A stretch of 64,000 nucleotides of DNA from Burkholderiales bacterium (lineage in GTDB: Bacteria > Pseudomonadota > Gammaproteobacteria > Burkholderiales > Burkholderiaceae_C), in assembly GCA_016219375.1 (NCBI GenBank), contig JACRNC010000017.1, forward strand, positions 1 to 64,000, written 5' to 3'. Numbering within the stretch: the stretch's first letter is position 1; every line of letters begins with the position of its first letter. The notes beneath the pieces are model-generated. The model saw only the letters and a list, made by a program, of their open reading frames with translations, ran no database searches and was not told the DNA's origin. Position numbers and translations under genes: made by a program. Below are positions 25,635 to 32,823 of this stretch, in pieces.

Positions 25635-26405
25635 TCAGACGCCGAGCAGCTCGTTGAGCGCGGCCTGCCGCTGCGGCAGCTCGGCCGCGTGGATGTGCTC
25701 GATCACGCGGCCGCCCTCCATCACATAGAAGCGGTCGGCCAGCGGCGCGGCGAAGCGGAAGTTCTGCTCGACCATCAGGATGGTGTAGCCGCGGGCCTTG
25801 AGCGTGGTGATCAGCCGGCCCAGGGCTTGCACGATGACCGGGGCCAAGCCTTCGGAGATCTCATCGAGCAGCAGCAGCGACGCACCCGTGCGCAGGATGC
25901 GGGCGATGGCCAGCATCTGCTGCTCGCCGCCGGACAGGCGGGTGCCGGGGCTCAAGGCGCGCTCGCGCAGGTTGGGGAAGAGGGCGTGGATCTCGTCCAG
26001 GCTCATCGCCGCCTGCACCGGGGCGCCCGGCGTGCCGCGCAGCCGGGGCGGCAGCAGCAGGTTCTCGTGCGCCGACAGCGTGGCGAAGATGCCGCGCTCC
26101 TCCGGGCAGTAGCCCACGCCCAGGTGGGCGATGCGGTGCGGCGGCAGGCCGGTGGCCTCGCGGCCGTGGATGCGGATGCTGCCCTGGCGGCGGCCGGTCA
26201 GGCCCATCAGCGCGCGCAGCAGCGTGGTGCGGCCGGCGCCGTTGCGGCCCAGCAGGGTGACCACCTCGCCACGCTTCACCTCCAGGTCCACGCCATGCAG
26301 GATGTGGCTCTCGCCATACCAGGCATGCAGGCCGCGCACGGTCAGCACCTCGTCGGGGTGCAGGGCGGTGACGGTGGCGGTGGCAGTGGCGGCAGTGGGC
26401 GGCAT
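25635..26405 (-). CDS. livF: Branched-chain amino acid-type ABC transporter ATPase LivF, Walker A Lys replaced by Arg
   Basis: A 256-residue ATPase of the LivF class: LHAWYGESHILHGVDLEV, the GVGYCPEERGIFATLSAHENLLL Q-loop region, signature LSGGEQQMLAIARIL, Walker B LLLLDEISEGLAP, and the H-loop region TILMVEQNFRFA. The Walker A motif reads GRNGAGRTT, with Arg59 in place of the invariant Lys; the codon is CGC on the coding strand. Lys-to-Arg at this position usually cripples ATP hydrolysis, though natural Arg variants may occur in LivF relatives. The partner LivG has a normal Lys, so one functional site per heterodimer may suffice. An extra N-terminal Ala/Thr stretch precedes the domain. Confidence 0.9.
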   Translation of the reverse strand: MPPTAATATATVTALHPDEVLTVRGLHAWYGESHILHGVDLEVKRGEVVTLLGRNGAGRTTLLRALMGLTGRRQGSIRIHGREATGLPPHRIAHLGVGYCPEERGIFATLSAHENLLLPPRLRGTPGAPVQAAMSLDEIHALFPNLRERALSPGTRLSGGEQQMLAIARILRTGASLLLLDEISEGLAPVIVQALGRLITTLKARGYTILMVEQNFRFAAPLADRFYVMEGGRVIEHIHAAELPQRQAALNELLGV

Positions 26406-26411
26406 CGCGTT

Positions 26412-27182
26412 TCAGTGGGCGCCTTGCAGGGCGGCGTCGGGCGTGCCCATGTAGGCCTCCAGCACGCGCGGGTCGGCCGACACGTCCGCATAGCTGCCTT
26501 CGGCCAGCACGCTGCCGCGCTGCAGCACGGTGATGCGGTCGGCGATGCGCGAGACGACCTTCATGTTGTGCTCCACCATCAGCACGGTGCGGCCCTGGGC
26601 CACGCGGCGGATCAGCTCGGTGACGCGGTCCACGTCCTCATGGCCCATGCCCTGCGTGGGCTCGTCCAGCAGCATCAGCTCGGGCTCCATCGCCAGCGTG
26701 GTGGCGATCTCCAGCGCGCGCTTGCGGCCATAGGGCAGTGCGCCGGCCACCTCGTCGGCCACATCGGCCAGCCCCACCTCGGCCAGCAGCTCGCGGGCGC
26801 GGGCGTCCAGCACGTGCAGCTTGCGCTCGCTCTGCCAGAACTTCATCGACCAGCCGGTCTGCCGCTGCAGGCCGATGCGCACGTTCTGCAGCACCGTCAG
26901 GCGCGGGAACACGGCCGAGATCTGGAAGGAGCGGATGACGCCGCGACGGGCCACCTGGTCCGGCGCCTCGCGCGTGATGTCGATGCCGTTGAAGAGGATG
27001 CGCCCGCGCGTGGGCGCCAGGAACTTCGTCAGCAGGTTGAAGCAGGTGGTCTTGCCCGCGCCGTTGGGGCCGATCAGCGCGTGGATGTGGCCGCGGCGCA
27101 CCTGCAGGTTGACCTCGCTGACGGCGACGAAGCCGGCGAACTGGCGCGTCAGGCCGCGGGTCTCGAGGATGAGCTCGCTCAT
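26412..27182 (-). CDS. livG: Branched-chain amino acid-type ABC transporter ATPase LivG
   Basis: A 256-residue ATPase of the LivG class and the first gene of the operon. Walker A GPNGAGKTT is intact, followed by CFNLLTKFLAPTRGRILFNGIDI, the VIRSFQISAVFPRLTVLQNV Q-loop, an unusual signature LPYGRKRALEI (usually LSYGQ-like or LPYGQQR), Walker B LMLLDEPTQGM, and the switch His in MVEHNM. The C-terminal EAYMGTP extension is typical of LivG. It pairs with the LivF encoded six bases downstream. Confidence 0.93.
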   Translation of the reverse strand: MSELILETRGLTRQFAGFVAVSEVNLQVRRGHIHALIGPNGAGKTTCFNLLTKFLAPTRGRILFNGIDITREAPDQVARRGVIRSFQISAVFPRLTVLQNVRIGLQRQTGWSMKFWQSERKLHVLDARARELLAEVGLADVADEVAGALPYGRKRALEIATTLAMEPELMLLDEPTQGMGHEDVDRVTELIRRVAQGRTVLMVEHNMKVVSRIADRITVLQRGSVLAEGSYADVSADPRVLEAYMGTPDAALQGAH

Positions 27183-27556
27183 GTCGGGCCGGGGTCAGCG
27201 GCGCGCCGGGCGGCCGGCCGTCCCGCAGGCTGCATGGCCTGGGGCGGGGGTGGGGCGCACGGGGGCTTGGGGCGGGGGCACCGGGCCATGATAGGCAGCA
27301 CATCCCCGTGGACAAGTGGGGGGCGCGCCGGGACAAACCCGGGCTTGCCGGGCCCTGCACGGCGTGCCCGGCCCGGGCCTGCGCAGCCGCCTGCCGGCCG
27401 CCGCATCCGGGCCGCGCCACCCGGCCCGCGCCCTGGCCCGCGCGCTGTCCGCGCGCTGACGCAGCATGGGCCACGGAACGCCGCTTGCCGCCCTGGGCTC
27501 ATCGTGGCCTGCCGGCATCCGGCGGCCTGCATGACCAACAGCAAAGGAGCCAAGCC
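27183..27556. other. Divergent intergenic region upstream of the liv operon
   Basis: This 374-bp stretch is extremely G+C-rich and should contain the liv operon promoter (minus) and that of the gene at 27557 (plus). Apart from the AAAGGAG ribosome site at 27543-27549, I see no clear promoter element, hairpin with T-tract, or coding region. Frames open here look like compositional noise. Confidence 0.3.
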
Positions 27557-28003
27557 ATGTCTTCCGTGATCGTCGGCGTGTTCGACAGCGATGCCGAAGC
27601 CCGGGCCGCGCGCATGGACCTGCTGCAGCAGGGCTTCGCGGCGGCCGATGTGCATCTGAGCGAGGACGCAGAGGACACCCGCTCGCGCGAGGAGCGGGTG
27701 CAGGACGCGGTGGCCCGCAGCAGCTCGCTGACCGGCGCCATCGGCGGGCTGCTGCGCTCGCTCTTCGTCGATACCGGCACGCCGTCGCAGGACGAGCAGC
27801 TCTATGCCGAGGCCGCCCGCCGCGGCCATGTGGTGCTGGTGGTGGAAGCGGCCGACGAGCAGCGCGAGCAGGCAGCCACCGCAGCCCTGGCCCGCAGCGG
27901 CGCCTGGGACATCGAGACCCGTGCCGAGCAGTGGTGGCCGGGCCAGACGGCGCGCGCCGGCGGTGAGCGCCGCGATGCGGCGCGCGTGTACCGGCGGGGA
28001 TGA
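27557..28003 (+). CDS. Small stress-type protein of unknown function
   Basis: A 148-residue cytoplasmic protein beginning MSSVIVGVFDSDAEARAARMDLLQQGF. This beta-alpha start with a D-x-x-x-A-x-x-A-x-x-x-L pattern occurs in general-stress (GSP17M/YflT-like) proteins, and ~residues 35-75 contain a hydrophobic Gly-rich segment (LTGAIGGLLRSLFVD). A second alpha/beta stretch, GHVVLVVEAADEQREQAATAAL, follows. The function is unknown. AAAGGAG precedes the ATG at 27557. Neighbouring small hydrophilic proteins and a CBS protein suggest a stress-response gene group. Confidence 0.65.
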   Translation: MSSVIVGVFDSDAEARAARMDLLQQGFAAADVHLSEDAEDTRSREERVQDAVARSSSLTGAIGGLLRSLFVDTGTPSQDEQLYAEAARRGHVVLVVEAADEQREQAATAALARSGAWDIETRAEQWWPGQTARAGGERRDAARVYRRG

Positions 28004-28050
28004 GGCGGCGGGGGTGAAGCAGCGGGATGAGGCAGCGGGATGAGGCAGCG
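27997..28050 (+). repeat. Short tandem repeat, about 13-14 bp
   Basis: Four imperfect tandem units related to GGGATGAGGCAGC overlap and follow the stop codon of the gene at 27557; the last two units are identical. A second short array of GGCGGCATGC-like units lies at about 28094-28125. Both look like slippage products in the gap before the gene at 28208. Confidence 0.5.
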
Positions 28051-28207
28051 GCGGGGCGGAGAGCCGCGCGGCGAATCGGCACCGGCAAGCACCCGGCGGC
28101 ATGCGGCGGCATGCGGCGGCATACGGGCGGCGCCCAGCGGCACTCGGGTATCCACCTTGCCCGCCCGCAGCCACCCGCGGCCACCGCGCCTCATCTCTGG
28201 AGCACCC

Positions 28208-28414
28208 ATGAACCCGCAACGCGAGACCACGCCTTCCCCGCAACAGCCCGCCCCGCAGGGCACAGGTCATTCAGGAGAAGACGCCAAGCGCGAGCAGACC
28301 GCGCTTGAGAACGTCAGCCAGGGCTACGGCAAGCCTGTGGGCGGCGCCCACATCAGCGGCAAGCCCGGGCCGGTGACCGAGTCCGACGGCATCCGGCCAG
28401 GCGGCAAGGCCTGA
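28208..28414 (+). CDS. Small hydrophilic protein, 68 residues
   Basis: A 68-residue, strongly hydrophilic protein rich in Gln, Pro, Gly and Lys, with no hydrophobic segment and no Cys (GEDAKREQTALENVSQGYGKPVGGAHISGKPGP in the middle, split by Gly/Pro). I do not recognise a family. The composition resembles intrinsically disordered stress proteins. The start at 28208 has a weak CTGGAG upstream. Its codon use matches the neighbours, which argues that it is real, but the evidence is limited. Confidence 0.5.
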   Translation: MNPQRETTPSPQQPAPQGTGHSGEDAKREQTALENVSQGYGKPVGGAHISGKPGPVTESDGIRPGGKA

Positions 28415-28525
28415 GCGGCCCGGCCCTGCCCTGGCCTCAGCCGTCCCTGGCCTGCCGCCGCGACCGCCGAGGGCCACGTGCCCGGTGCGGCTGCTGCAGC
28501 GGGCAGGGCAGCGGCAGGTGCGCGG

Positions 28526-29062
28526 TCAGTGCAGCGTGCTGGTCGACGGCGCCTGCACCGCACGCACCGCGGCATCGGCCACCTGCGCGCCCGTGGCCCG
28601 GGAGACGGGGGCGAAGTCGCCGCGCAGCGCCTTGAGCGCATAGCGCTCCTGATTGATCTCGTCCGTGGTGCGCACCCCCAGGCGGCGCAGCAGCGGCAGC
28701 GGCGGGCACCAGCCCTGCAGCGCGTGCTGCATCAGGAAGGCGCCCACTGCAGCGGGCAGCGCATACCAGCGCCGGTTGACGGTGGCGCCCAGCGCCGTGC
28801 CCACCAGCGCCAGCGAGGCAGCGGTGGTCTCCAGGCAGCGCTCGATGTCCCATTCGCGGTCCAGCTCGGCCAGGCGGCGCTCGATGGCCTGCGGGCCGCC
28901 GCGTGCGGCCTCGGCCACGCGGGCTTCGATCTGCTGCTGGATGCGCTGGTTGATCGACGCGGGGGTGGCGCCGCTGACCCGCGTGGCTGCGGGCGCCGGG
29001 CGCAGGTGGCCATGCAGGTCGTCGTCATGCAGGGGGGTGTCGGGCAAGGTGGCATCGGTCAC
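28526..29062 (-). CDS. Hypothetical protein with DUF2892-like membrane segment
   Basis: A 178-residue protein. The N-terminal ~85 residues are hydrophilic and helical (INQRIQQQIEARVAEAARGG, IERRLAELDREWDIERCLE). There follow two hydrophobic helices (TTAASLALVGTALGATV and WYALPAAVGAFLMQHALQGWCPPLPLLRRLGVRT). The pattern LxRERWDIERxLE, two helices and GWCPPLPLLRRLG is that of DUF2892-type inner-membrane proteins, often linked to rhodanese or stress genes. I start it at GTG 29062, which has GAGGAG nine bases upstream; longer frames to 29326 lack a ribosome site. Confidence 0.7.
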   Translation of the reverse strand: MTDATLPDTPLHDDDLHGHLRPAPAATRVSGATPASINQRIQQQIEARVAEAARGGPQAIERRLAELDREWDIERCLETTAASLALVGTALGATVNRRWYALPAAVGAFLMQHALQGWCPPLPLLRRLGVRTTDEINQERYALKALRGDFAPVSRATGAQVADAAVRAVQAPSTSTLH

Positions 29063-29338
29063 GGCGGGCTCCTCGTGTTCTGTCCTTGATGCAACGGCGC
29101 GGCAAATGGCGTTCCGAACGGAGCGCGGCCGTGCGCTCATTAGCGACCGGAGCAGGCGGCCATGGCACACGGCGCCCGCCCGCGGCCGTGCTGCGTTCGC
29201 CCATCCTGTGGCCGCTGCGGCGGGGCACGCCGGTTGCCGCGCTGCACCAGCCGGCGCAGCGCCGGCGGCGGCCTCCAAGCGGCTGCCCCAACACCCATCC
29301 ACCCCTACCGTTGCCCCGACCCGCAAGGAGAACAGCCC
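29063..29338. other. Divergent intergenic region before the CBS gene
   Basis: 276 bp separating the DUF2892-like gene (minus) from the CBS gene (plus). The only certain element is AAGGAG about 10 bases before the ATG at 29339. No promoter hexamers, repeats or coding region could be supported. Confidence 0.3.
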
Positions 29339-29872
29339 ATGACCCAGATCGCCGAAGTGATGACCCGCGGTGTCCGCGTGATGAAGCCGCAGGACACCAT
29401 GATGCTGGCCGCCCAGGCCATGGATGAGCTCAACGTCGGCGCCGTGCCCGTGTGCGACGGCGACGAGCTGGTCGGCATGGTCACGGACCGCGACATCACC
29501 GTGCGCGGCGTGGCCAGCGGCCGCCCGGCCGACTCCACCCCGCTGTCCGAGGTGATGAGCCAGAACGTGCGCTGCTGCTACGAGGACCAGTCCGTCGACG
29601 AGGTGCTGGAGCTCATGCGCGAGGTCCAGATCCGCCGCCTGCCCGTGGTGGACCGCAACAAGAAGGTCGTGGGCATGCTCTCCCTGGGCGACCTGGCCGC
29701 CAAGGCCGGCGACGAGGCCGACATCTCCCAGGCGCTGGAAGAGATCTCCACCCCGGCCGAGCCCGACCGCTCCAACCTGTCAGCCGCCAGCGGTGACGCC
29801 GGCGGCGGCCAGCAGACCACGCAGGAGCAGCAGACCGGCGACGGCCGCAAGGGCGGGCGCGGGCTGCATTGA
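29339..29872 (+). CDS. CBS-domain pair protein
   Basis: A 177-residue cytoplasmic protein made of two CBS motifs forming one Bateman module: IAEVMTRGVRVMKPQDTMMLAAQAMDELNVGAVPVCDGDELVGMVTDRDIT (residues ~5-55) and LSEVMSQNVRCCYEDQSVDEVLELMREVQIRRLPVVDRNKKVVGMLSLGDLA (~70-122). A hydrophilic Gln/Gly/Thr-rich tail of ~45 residues follows. CBS pairs bind adenine nucleotides (AMP, ATP, NADH, SAM) as energy or redox sensors. No effector domain is fused to it. The start at 29339 has AAGGAG upstream; upstream in-frame sequence is Cys/Arg-rich noise. Confidence 0.88.
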   Translation: MTQIAEVMTRGVRVMKPQDTMMLAAQAMDELNVGAVPVCDGDELVGMVTDRDITVRGVASGRPADSTPLSEVMSQNVRCCYEDQSVDEVLELMREVQIRRLPVVDRNKKVVGMLSLGDLAAKAGDEADISQALEEISTPAEPDRSNLSAASGDAGGGQQTTQEQQTGDGRKGGRGLH

Positions 29873-29999
29873 GGCTTCAGGCCCGGCGGATGGCAGGGGG
29901 ATCAGGAGAGGCCCCGCGTCGGGCCCGCCCGGGTTCAGCCAAGCCACCACAGCCGCTTGCTCGGTGCGACCCAGTCACATGCTCAGGGGCCGGCATCGG

Positions 30000-30026
30000 G
30001 AGCGCAAGAGCAACGCTCTTGCGCTC
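30000..30026. terminator. Perfect 12-bp stem-loop between convergent genes
   Basis: GAGCGCAAGAGC (30000-30011) and GCTCTTGCGCTC (30015-30026) form a perfect 12-bp stem with an AAC loop, midway between the CBS gene (ends 29872, plus) and the GFA gene (ends 30053, minus). It is placed like a bidirectional terminator, but neither strand has a T-tract, so it could also be a recombination or protein site. Confidence 0.5.
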
Positions 30027-30052
30027 TCTGCGTGGCGGAACCGGTTGCGCAC

Positions 30053-30454
30053 TCAGGAGCGCCCGCCTTTGTATTGAGGCAGCCCGTCGCAAATGGTGTC
30101 CCACTCCGCCTTTGACGCGACAAACGAATGGAACTGCGGACGCAGGCTGGGTACTTCGTTCAGTGTCCCGAGCCTCAGATGGAGCATCCCCCGCTTCGGC
30201 TTTTCGGCATAGAGGCTTGAGCCACAGTTGCTGCAAAAAGCCAGGACGGTGTTCTCGCTCTTGACGAAGCGTTTGATCGACTCCTCGCCTTGCAAGAAAG
30301 TGAACTCCTCCGCGGGAATGCCAGCCATCGCGGAAGACGCCGACCCGGAGAATCGGCGGCAATCGGAGCAGTGGCAAAAGCCCGAGTATTTGAAGTTGTC
30401 GTTGACCTCGTACTGCACTGCACTACAGAGGCACGCGCCTGTAACTTTATTCAT
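30053..30454 (-). CDS. GFA-family zinc-binding protein
   Basis: A 133-residue protein of the GFA (glutathione-dependent formaldehyde-activating enzyme-like, Mss4-fold) family. The zinc ligands are visible: GACLCSAVQYEV (CxC), GFCHCSDCRRFSGSA (CxCxxC) and FCSNCGSSLY (CxxC). The fold matches Gfa, but most members do not act on formaldehyde, so the reaction is open. I start it at ATG 30454 (MNKVTGACLC). It lies 53 bp downstream of the AT-rich gene on the same strand and has slightly lower G+C than the window average, so it may belong to the same acquired segment. Confidence 0.82.
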   Translation of the reverse strand: MNKVTGACLCSAVQYEVNDNFKYSGFCHCSDCRRFSGSASSAMAGIPAEEFTFLQGEESIKRFVKSENTVLAFCSNCGSSLYAEKPKRGMLHLRLGTLNEVPSLRPQFHSFVASKAEWDTICDGLPQYKGGRS

Positions 30455-30507
30455 GTTGGCTGGTGCGCTCGATCTTGCTGGCGGCATGCCCCAACAAGTG
30501 CAAACCG

Positions 30508-31497
30508 TTAATTACTGGCAACCGCATTAGATAAGAATGTCTTTTGGTTCTTAAAAATACGAAAGAGAGTGTCTTGAAAGCCCATCATAATGTGGTGCGC
30601 GCTATGGTTGTGAAAAGTGATCTTTGAATTATGGTCATTGTGCTTGGCGTGATACGTTGTGATCGTTGGAATTTCTGCCCCGATAAGTAGGTTGCTTTCT
30701 TCGTGCATAAAGCAATGCTTAAAATTGTTAAATAGATCATTGATGATATTTAAGAAACCTGTTGTGTCGAGATCGTAGCGATCGCCGTCCCCGACAATAA
30801 TCCGCGAAAAATCCGTATCTCGTATTGATAAATCTAGCGCCCTCCCTATCTCATTGTGAGCTATCTTTCTTGTCTTCTTAAACTGCTCTGCATCTGTAAT
30901 TAAATAAGTGAGCTGAGTAAGGCAATCTAAAACCCGCCGCATTAAATAAACAATAGACTCGATTTCCAGTTTGTATCTAAAGATGGGCGTGGGCAAGCAC
31001 GATAAATTCGTGGCGTCGGGCGCATCCATAGTAACCAGAGGTGAATTTCCCCTTGCTATTTCTCTATGCAAGGAGCATGCGACGTTAAATTTTTCTTGGA
31101 TTATTCGCACGCGTTGGCAAATGGATGTCACGACAAGAAATGAATTGCATATTTGAGGTATGGAAGGATAGTTCGGGAACTGGTCCCCGAACGCGGAAAG
31201 AGCGATCGGTTGATACGTAGCTAACCGCCTGCCTGCGTCATAGTTGACCTCGTCACGCATCGGTCGCCAGAAATTATTGGGAACAATTCGCCACTGCTGC
31301 AAGGTTTCATCAAACTGAGCTATCTCGTCTCCCTGCGTTGCCAAAAGAGGCGGCGGAACAAAGGTTGCGTGAGCTGGTAAAGACGGAGTGCCGGTGAGCG
31401 GGCAAAAATCAGCTTTTTCACTTCCTAAGAAGAATCGATCTTGCTCTTCGTAGTGATATACCAGCATTTCTCTATTCGCGTCCATGGATGATTTCAA
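30508..31497 (-). CDS. AT-rich foreign gene: phage-tail-like N-terminus, unknown helical C-terminus
   Basis: A 329-residue protein whose base composition is unlike everything around it (bases 30541-30600 contain 24 G+C of 60, against 44 of 60 at 31861-31920), a strong sign of recent transfer. Residues ~10-75 (VYHYEEQDRFFLGSEKADFCPL, PAHATFVPPPLL, FDETLQQWRIVPNNFW) follow the pattern of the N-terminal module of phage tail-fibre assembly and virion-associated proteins. From ~110 onward it is mostly helical, with LDCLTQLTYLI, KIAHNEIGRAL and INDLFNNFKHCFMHEESNLLIG. The last segment recalls HEPN-like hypothetical proteins, but only from memory. The start is 31497, or the ATG four codons later. 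No partner gene is obvious. Confidence 0.75.
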   Translation of the reverse strand: MKSSMDANREMLVYHYEEQDRFFLGSEKADFCPLTGTPSLPAHATFVPPPLLATQGDEIAQFDETLQQWRIVPNNFWRPMRDEVNYDAGRRLATYQPIALSAFGDQFPNYPSIPQICNSFLVVTSICQRVRIIQEKFNVACSLHREIARGNSPLVTMDAPDATNLSCLPTPIFRYKLEIESIVYLMRRVLDCLTQLTYLITDAEQFKKTRKIAHNEIGRALDLSIRDTDFSRIIVGDGDRYDLDTTGFLNIINDLFNNFKHCFMHEESNLLIGAEIPTITTYHAKHNDHNSKITFHNHSAHHIMMGFQDTLFRIFKNQKTFLSNAVASN

Positions 31498-31545
31498 AAT
31501 ATCCGCCGGTATGTAGCGCTCCCCGAGTGAGACCGGCAGCGCCCC

Positions 31546-32823
31546 TCACCACCGCGACCGGTGATCCTCCGTCACGCCGACCAGATCCCGCACCGCACGC
31601 GCCGGCGCACCACCATGAGCCCGCACCGTGCCATTGAAGCGCCCCACCGGTTGTACGTAATGGCTGGCGGCCAGGAGCAGGTTGCGGTCTTCGTGGCGAC
31701 CGCCTTCGGGGGTGAAGACGAGGTCCAGCAGGCCGTCGCTGGTGCGGATGCGCCAGGGGGCCAGCGGCTGGCGGGGGTCGAAATCGAACTGCGCGGCGCC
31801 CAGGGGGATCAGCCGGCCGTCCAGCCACAGGGCGTTCTCCTGCTCGCCAAAGTAGCCCTGCTGCAGGTTGAAGCCCAGGCCGGCTGACTGGGCGCAGGCC
31901 CAGCGCCAAGCGGTGGTGCGGCCCAGGAAGCCGCTGGAGCTGTCGATGCAGGCGTGGGCACTGTTGAGCGTGGCGTGGCGGCCGCCGGCCCGCAGCCAGC
32001 CGTGCGCGGGCAGGGCCGGGGACTTCTGCGTGGCGTGGGCCGGGCCGCCTGCGGGCTCACCCACCGCCAGCAGCCAGGGCGCAGTGCCGTCCAGGCCGAT
32101 GGTGGCCTCCAGCTGCAGGGCCCGGGTGTCGACGCGCACGTGCAGCCCGCCGGCCACCGGGTCCAGCGTCCAGCTGCCGCCGCGGGTGGTGAGCCGGCTG
32201 CCGGCGCCGCCCACGCGGGGGGCGATGCACGCGCGGCCGGGCAGGGCGTCGCTGCGCACGTCGGCCAGCAGGCCGCCTTGGCCGGCCGCGGCGGCCTGGC
32301 GGTCGAAGGCATAGGCGAACGCGGTGGCGCACCAGCCCACGTCCACCACGGCCAGGCCGATGAAGAAGGGGTCGCCGTGCAGGCCGACGTAGTGCCAGCG
32401 CTTGTGGCGCAGGCGGCGCCACCAGGCCGGGCGCTGCTGCAGCGCGCCCCAGCCCTGCCAGTCCAGCTGCTCCATCCGGCCGGCATGGCGGCCCCAGGCC
32501 GGGCCGTCGCGCAGCAGCAGCGTGGCCGGCGCTGGGGGCAGGGCGGGCGGGCGGGGAGCAAACAGGTGCGGAGCGGACGGGTACGGATCAGGCCGGTGCG
32601 GGCCGGACGGGTGCTGATCAGGCAGGAGCGGATCAGACGGGAGCGGACCTGACCGAAGCGGGCCAGGCGGAAGCGGGCCAGACGAGTACGGGCCGGACGG
32701 GTACGGATCAGGCCGATGTGGATCAGGCAGGTGCGCGCCATGCTCCTGCGCGCTGCCGGGCAGACGAGCGGCCTCTCTATCGGGCAAGGTCGCGTGCCGG
32801 CTGCCGCGCAGGGGCGGGCTCAC
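31546..32823 (-). CDS. DUF2804 family protein with pentapeptide-repeat N-terminal insert
   Basis: A 425-residue protein whose body (from about residue 110) matches DUF2804: WGRHAG...LDW, the RHKRWHYVGLHGDPFFIGLAVVDVGWCATAFAYAFDR segment, and C-terminal GRFNGTVRA...VRDLVGVTEDHRSRW, including the conserved GVTEDH ending. The function is unknown; beta-sandwich hydrolase or lipid-related roles have been proposed for relatives. Between the start and the domain lies a Pro-rich region of about eleven 5-residue repeats (GPYSS GPLPP GPLRS GPLPS pattern), encoded by a 15-bp DNA repeat. The GTG start at 32823 overlaps the araC stop (GTGA), so it is coupled to the regulator. An upstream start would duplicate coding inside araC. 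Confidence 0.75.
   Translation of the reverse strand: MSPPLRGSRHATLPDREAARLPGSAQEHGAHLPDPHRPDPYPSGPYSSGPLPPGPLRSGPLPSDPLLPDQHPSGPHRPDPYPSAPHLFAPRPPALPPAPATLLLRDGPAWGRHAGRMEQLDWQGWGALQQRPAWWRRLRHKRWHYVGLHGDPFFIGLAVVDVGWCATAFAYAFDRQAAAAGQGGLLADVRSDALPGRACIAPRVGGAGSRLTTRGGSWTLDPVAGGLHVRVDTRALQLEATIGLDGTAPWLLAVGEPAGGPAHATQKSPALPAHGWLRAGGRHATLNSAHACIDSSSGFLGRTTAWRWACAQSAGLGFNLQQGYFGEQENALWLDGRLIPLGAAQFDFDPRQPLAPWRIRTSDGLLDLVFTPEGGRHEDRNLLLAASHYVQPVGRFNGTVRAHGGAPARAVRDLVGVTEDHRSRW
32560..32735 (-). repeat. 15-bp tandem repeat (minisatellite) inside the DUF2804 gene
   Basis: About eleven imperfect 15-bp units (variants of GGATCAGGCCGGTGC and GGGCCGGACGGGTAC on the plus strand). The block GCCGGACGGGTACGGATCAGG recurs as near-identical copies around 32578-32592 and 32692-32712. 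Units keep the reading frame, so copy-number change would lengthen or shorten the Pro-rich N-terminal region by five residues each. Confidence 0.65.

Noticed and set aside
30000-31500. A multi-gene prophage remnant at the AT-rich segment
   Set aside because: Only one gene shows phage-like features; no integrase, terminase, capsid or att-like repeats lie nearby.
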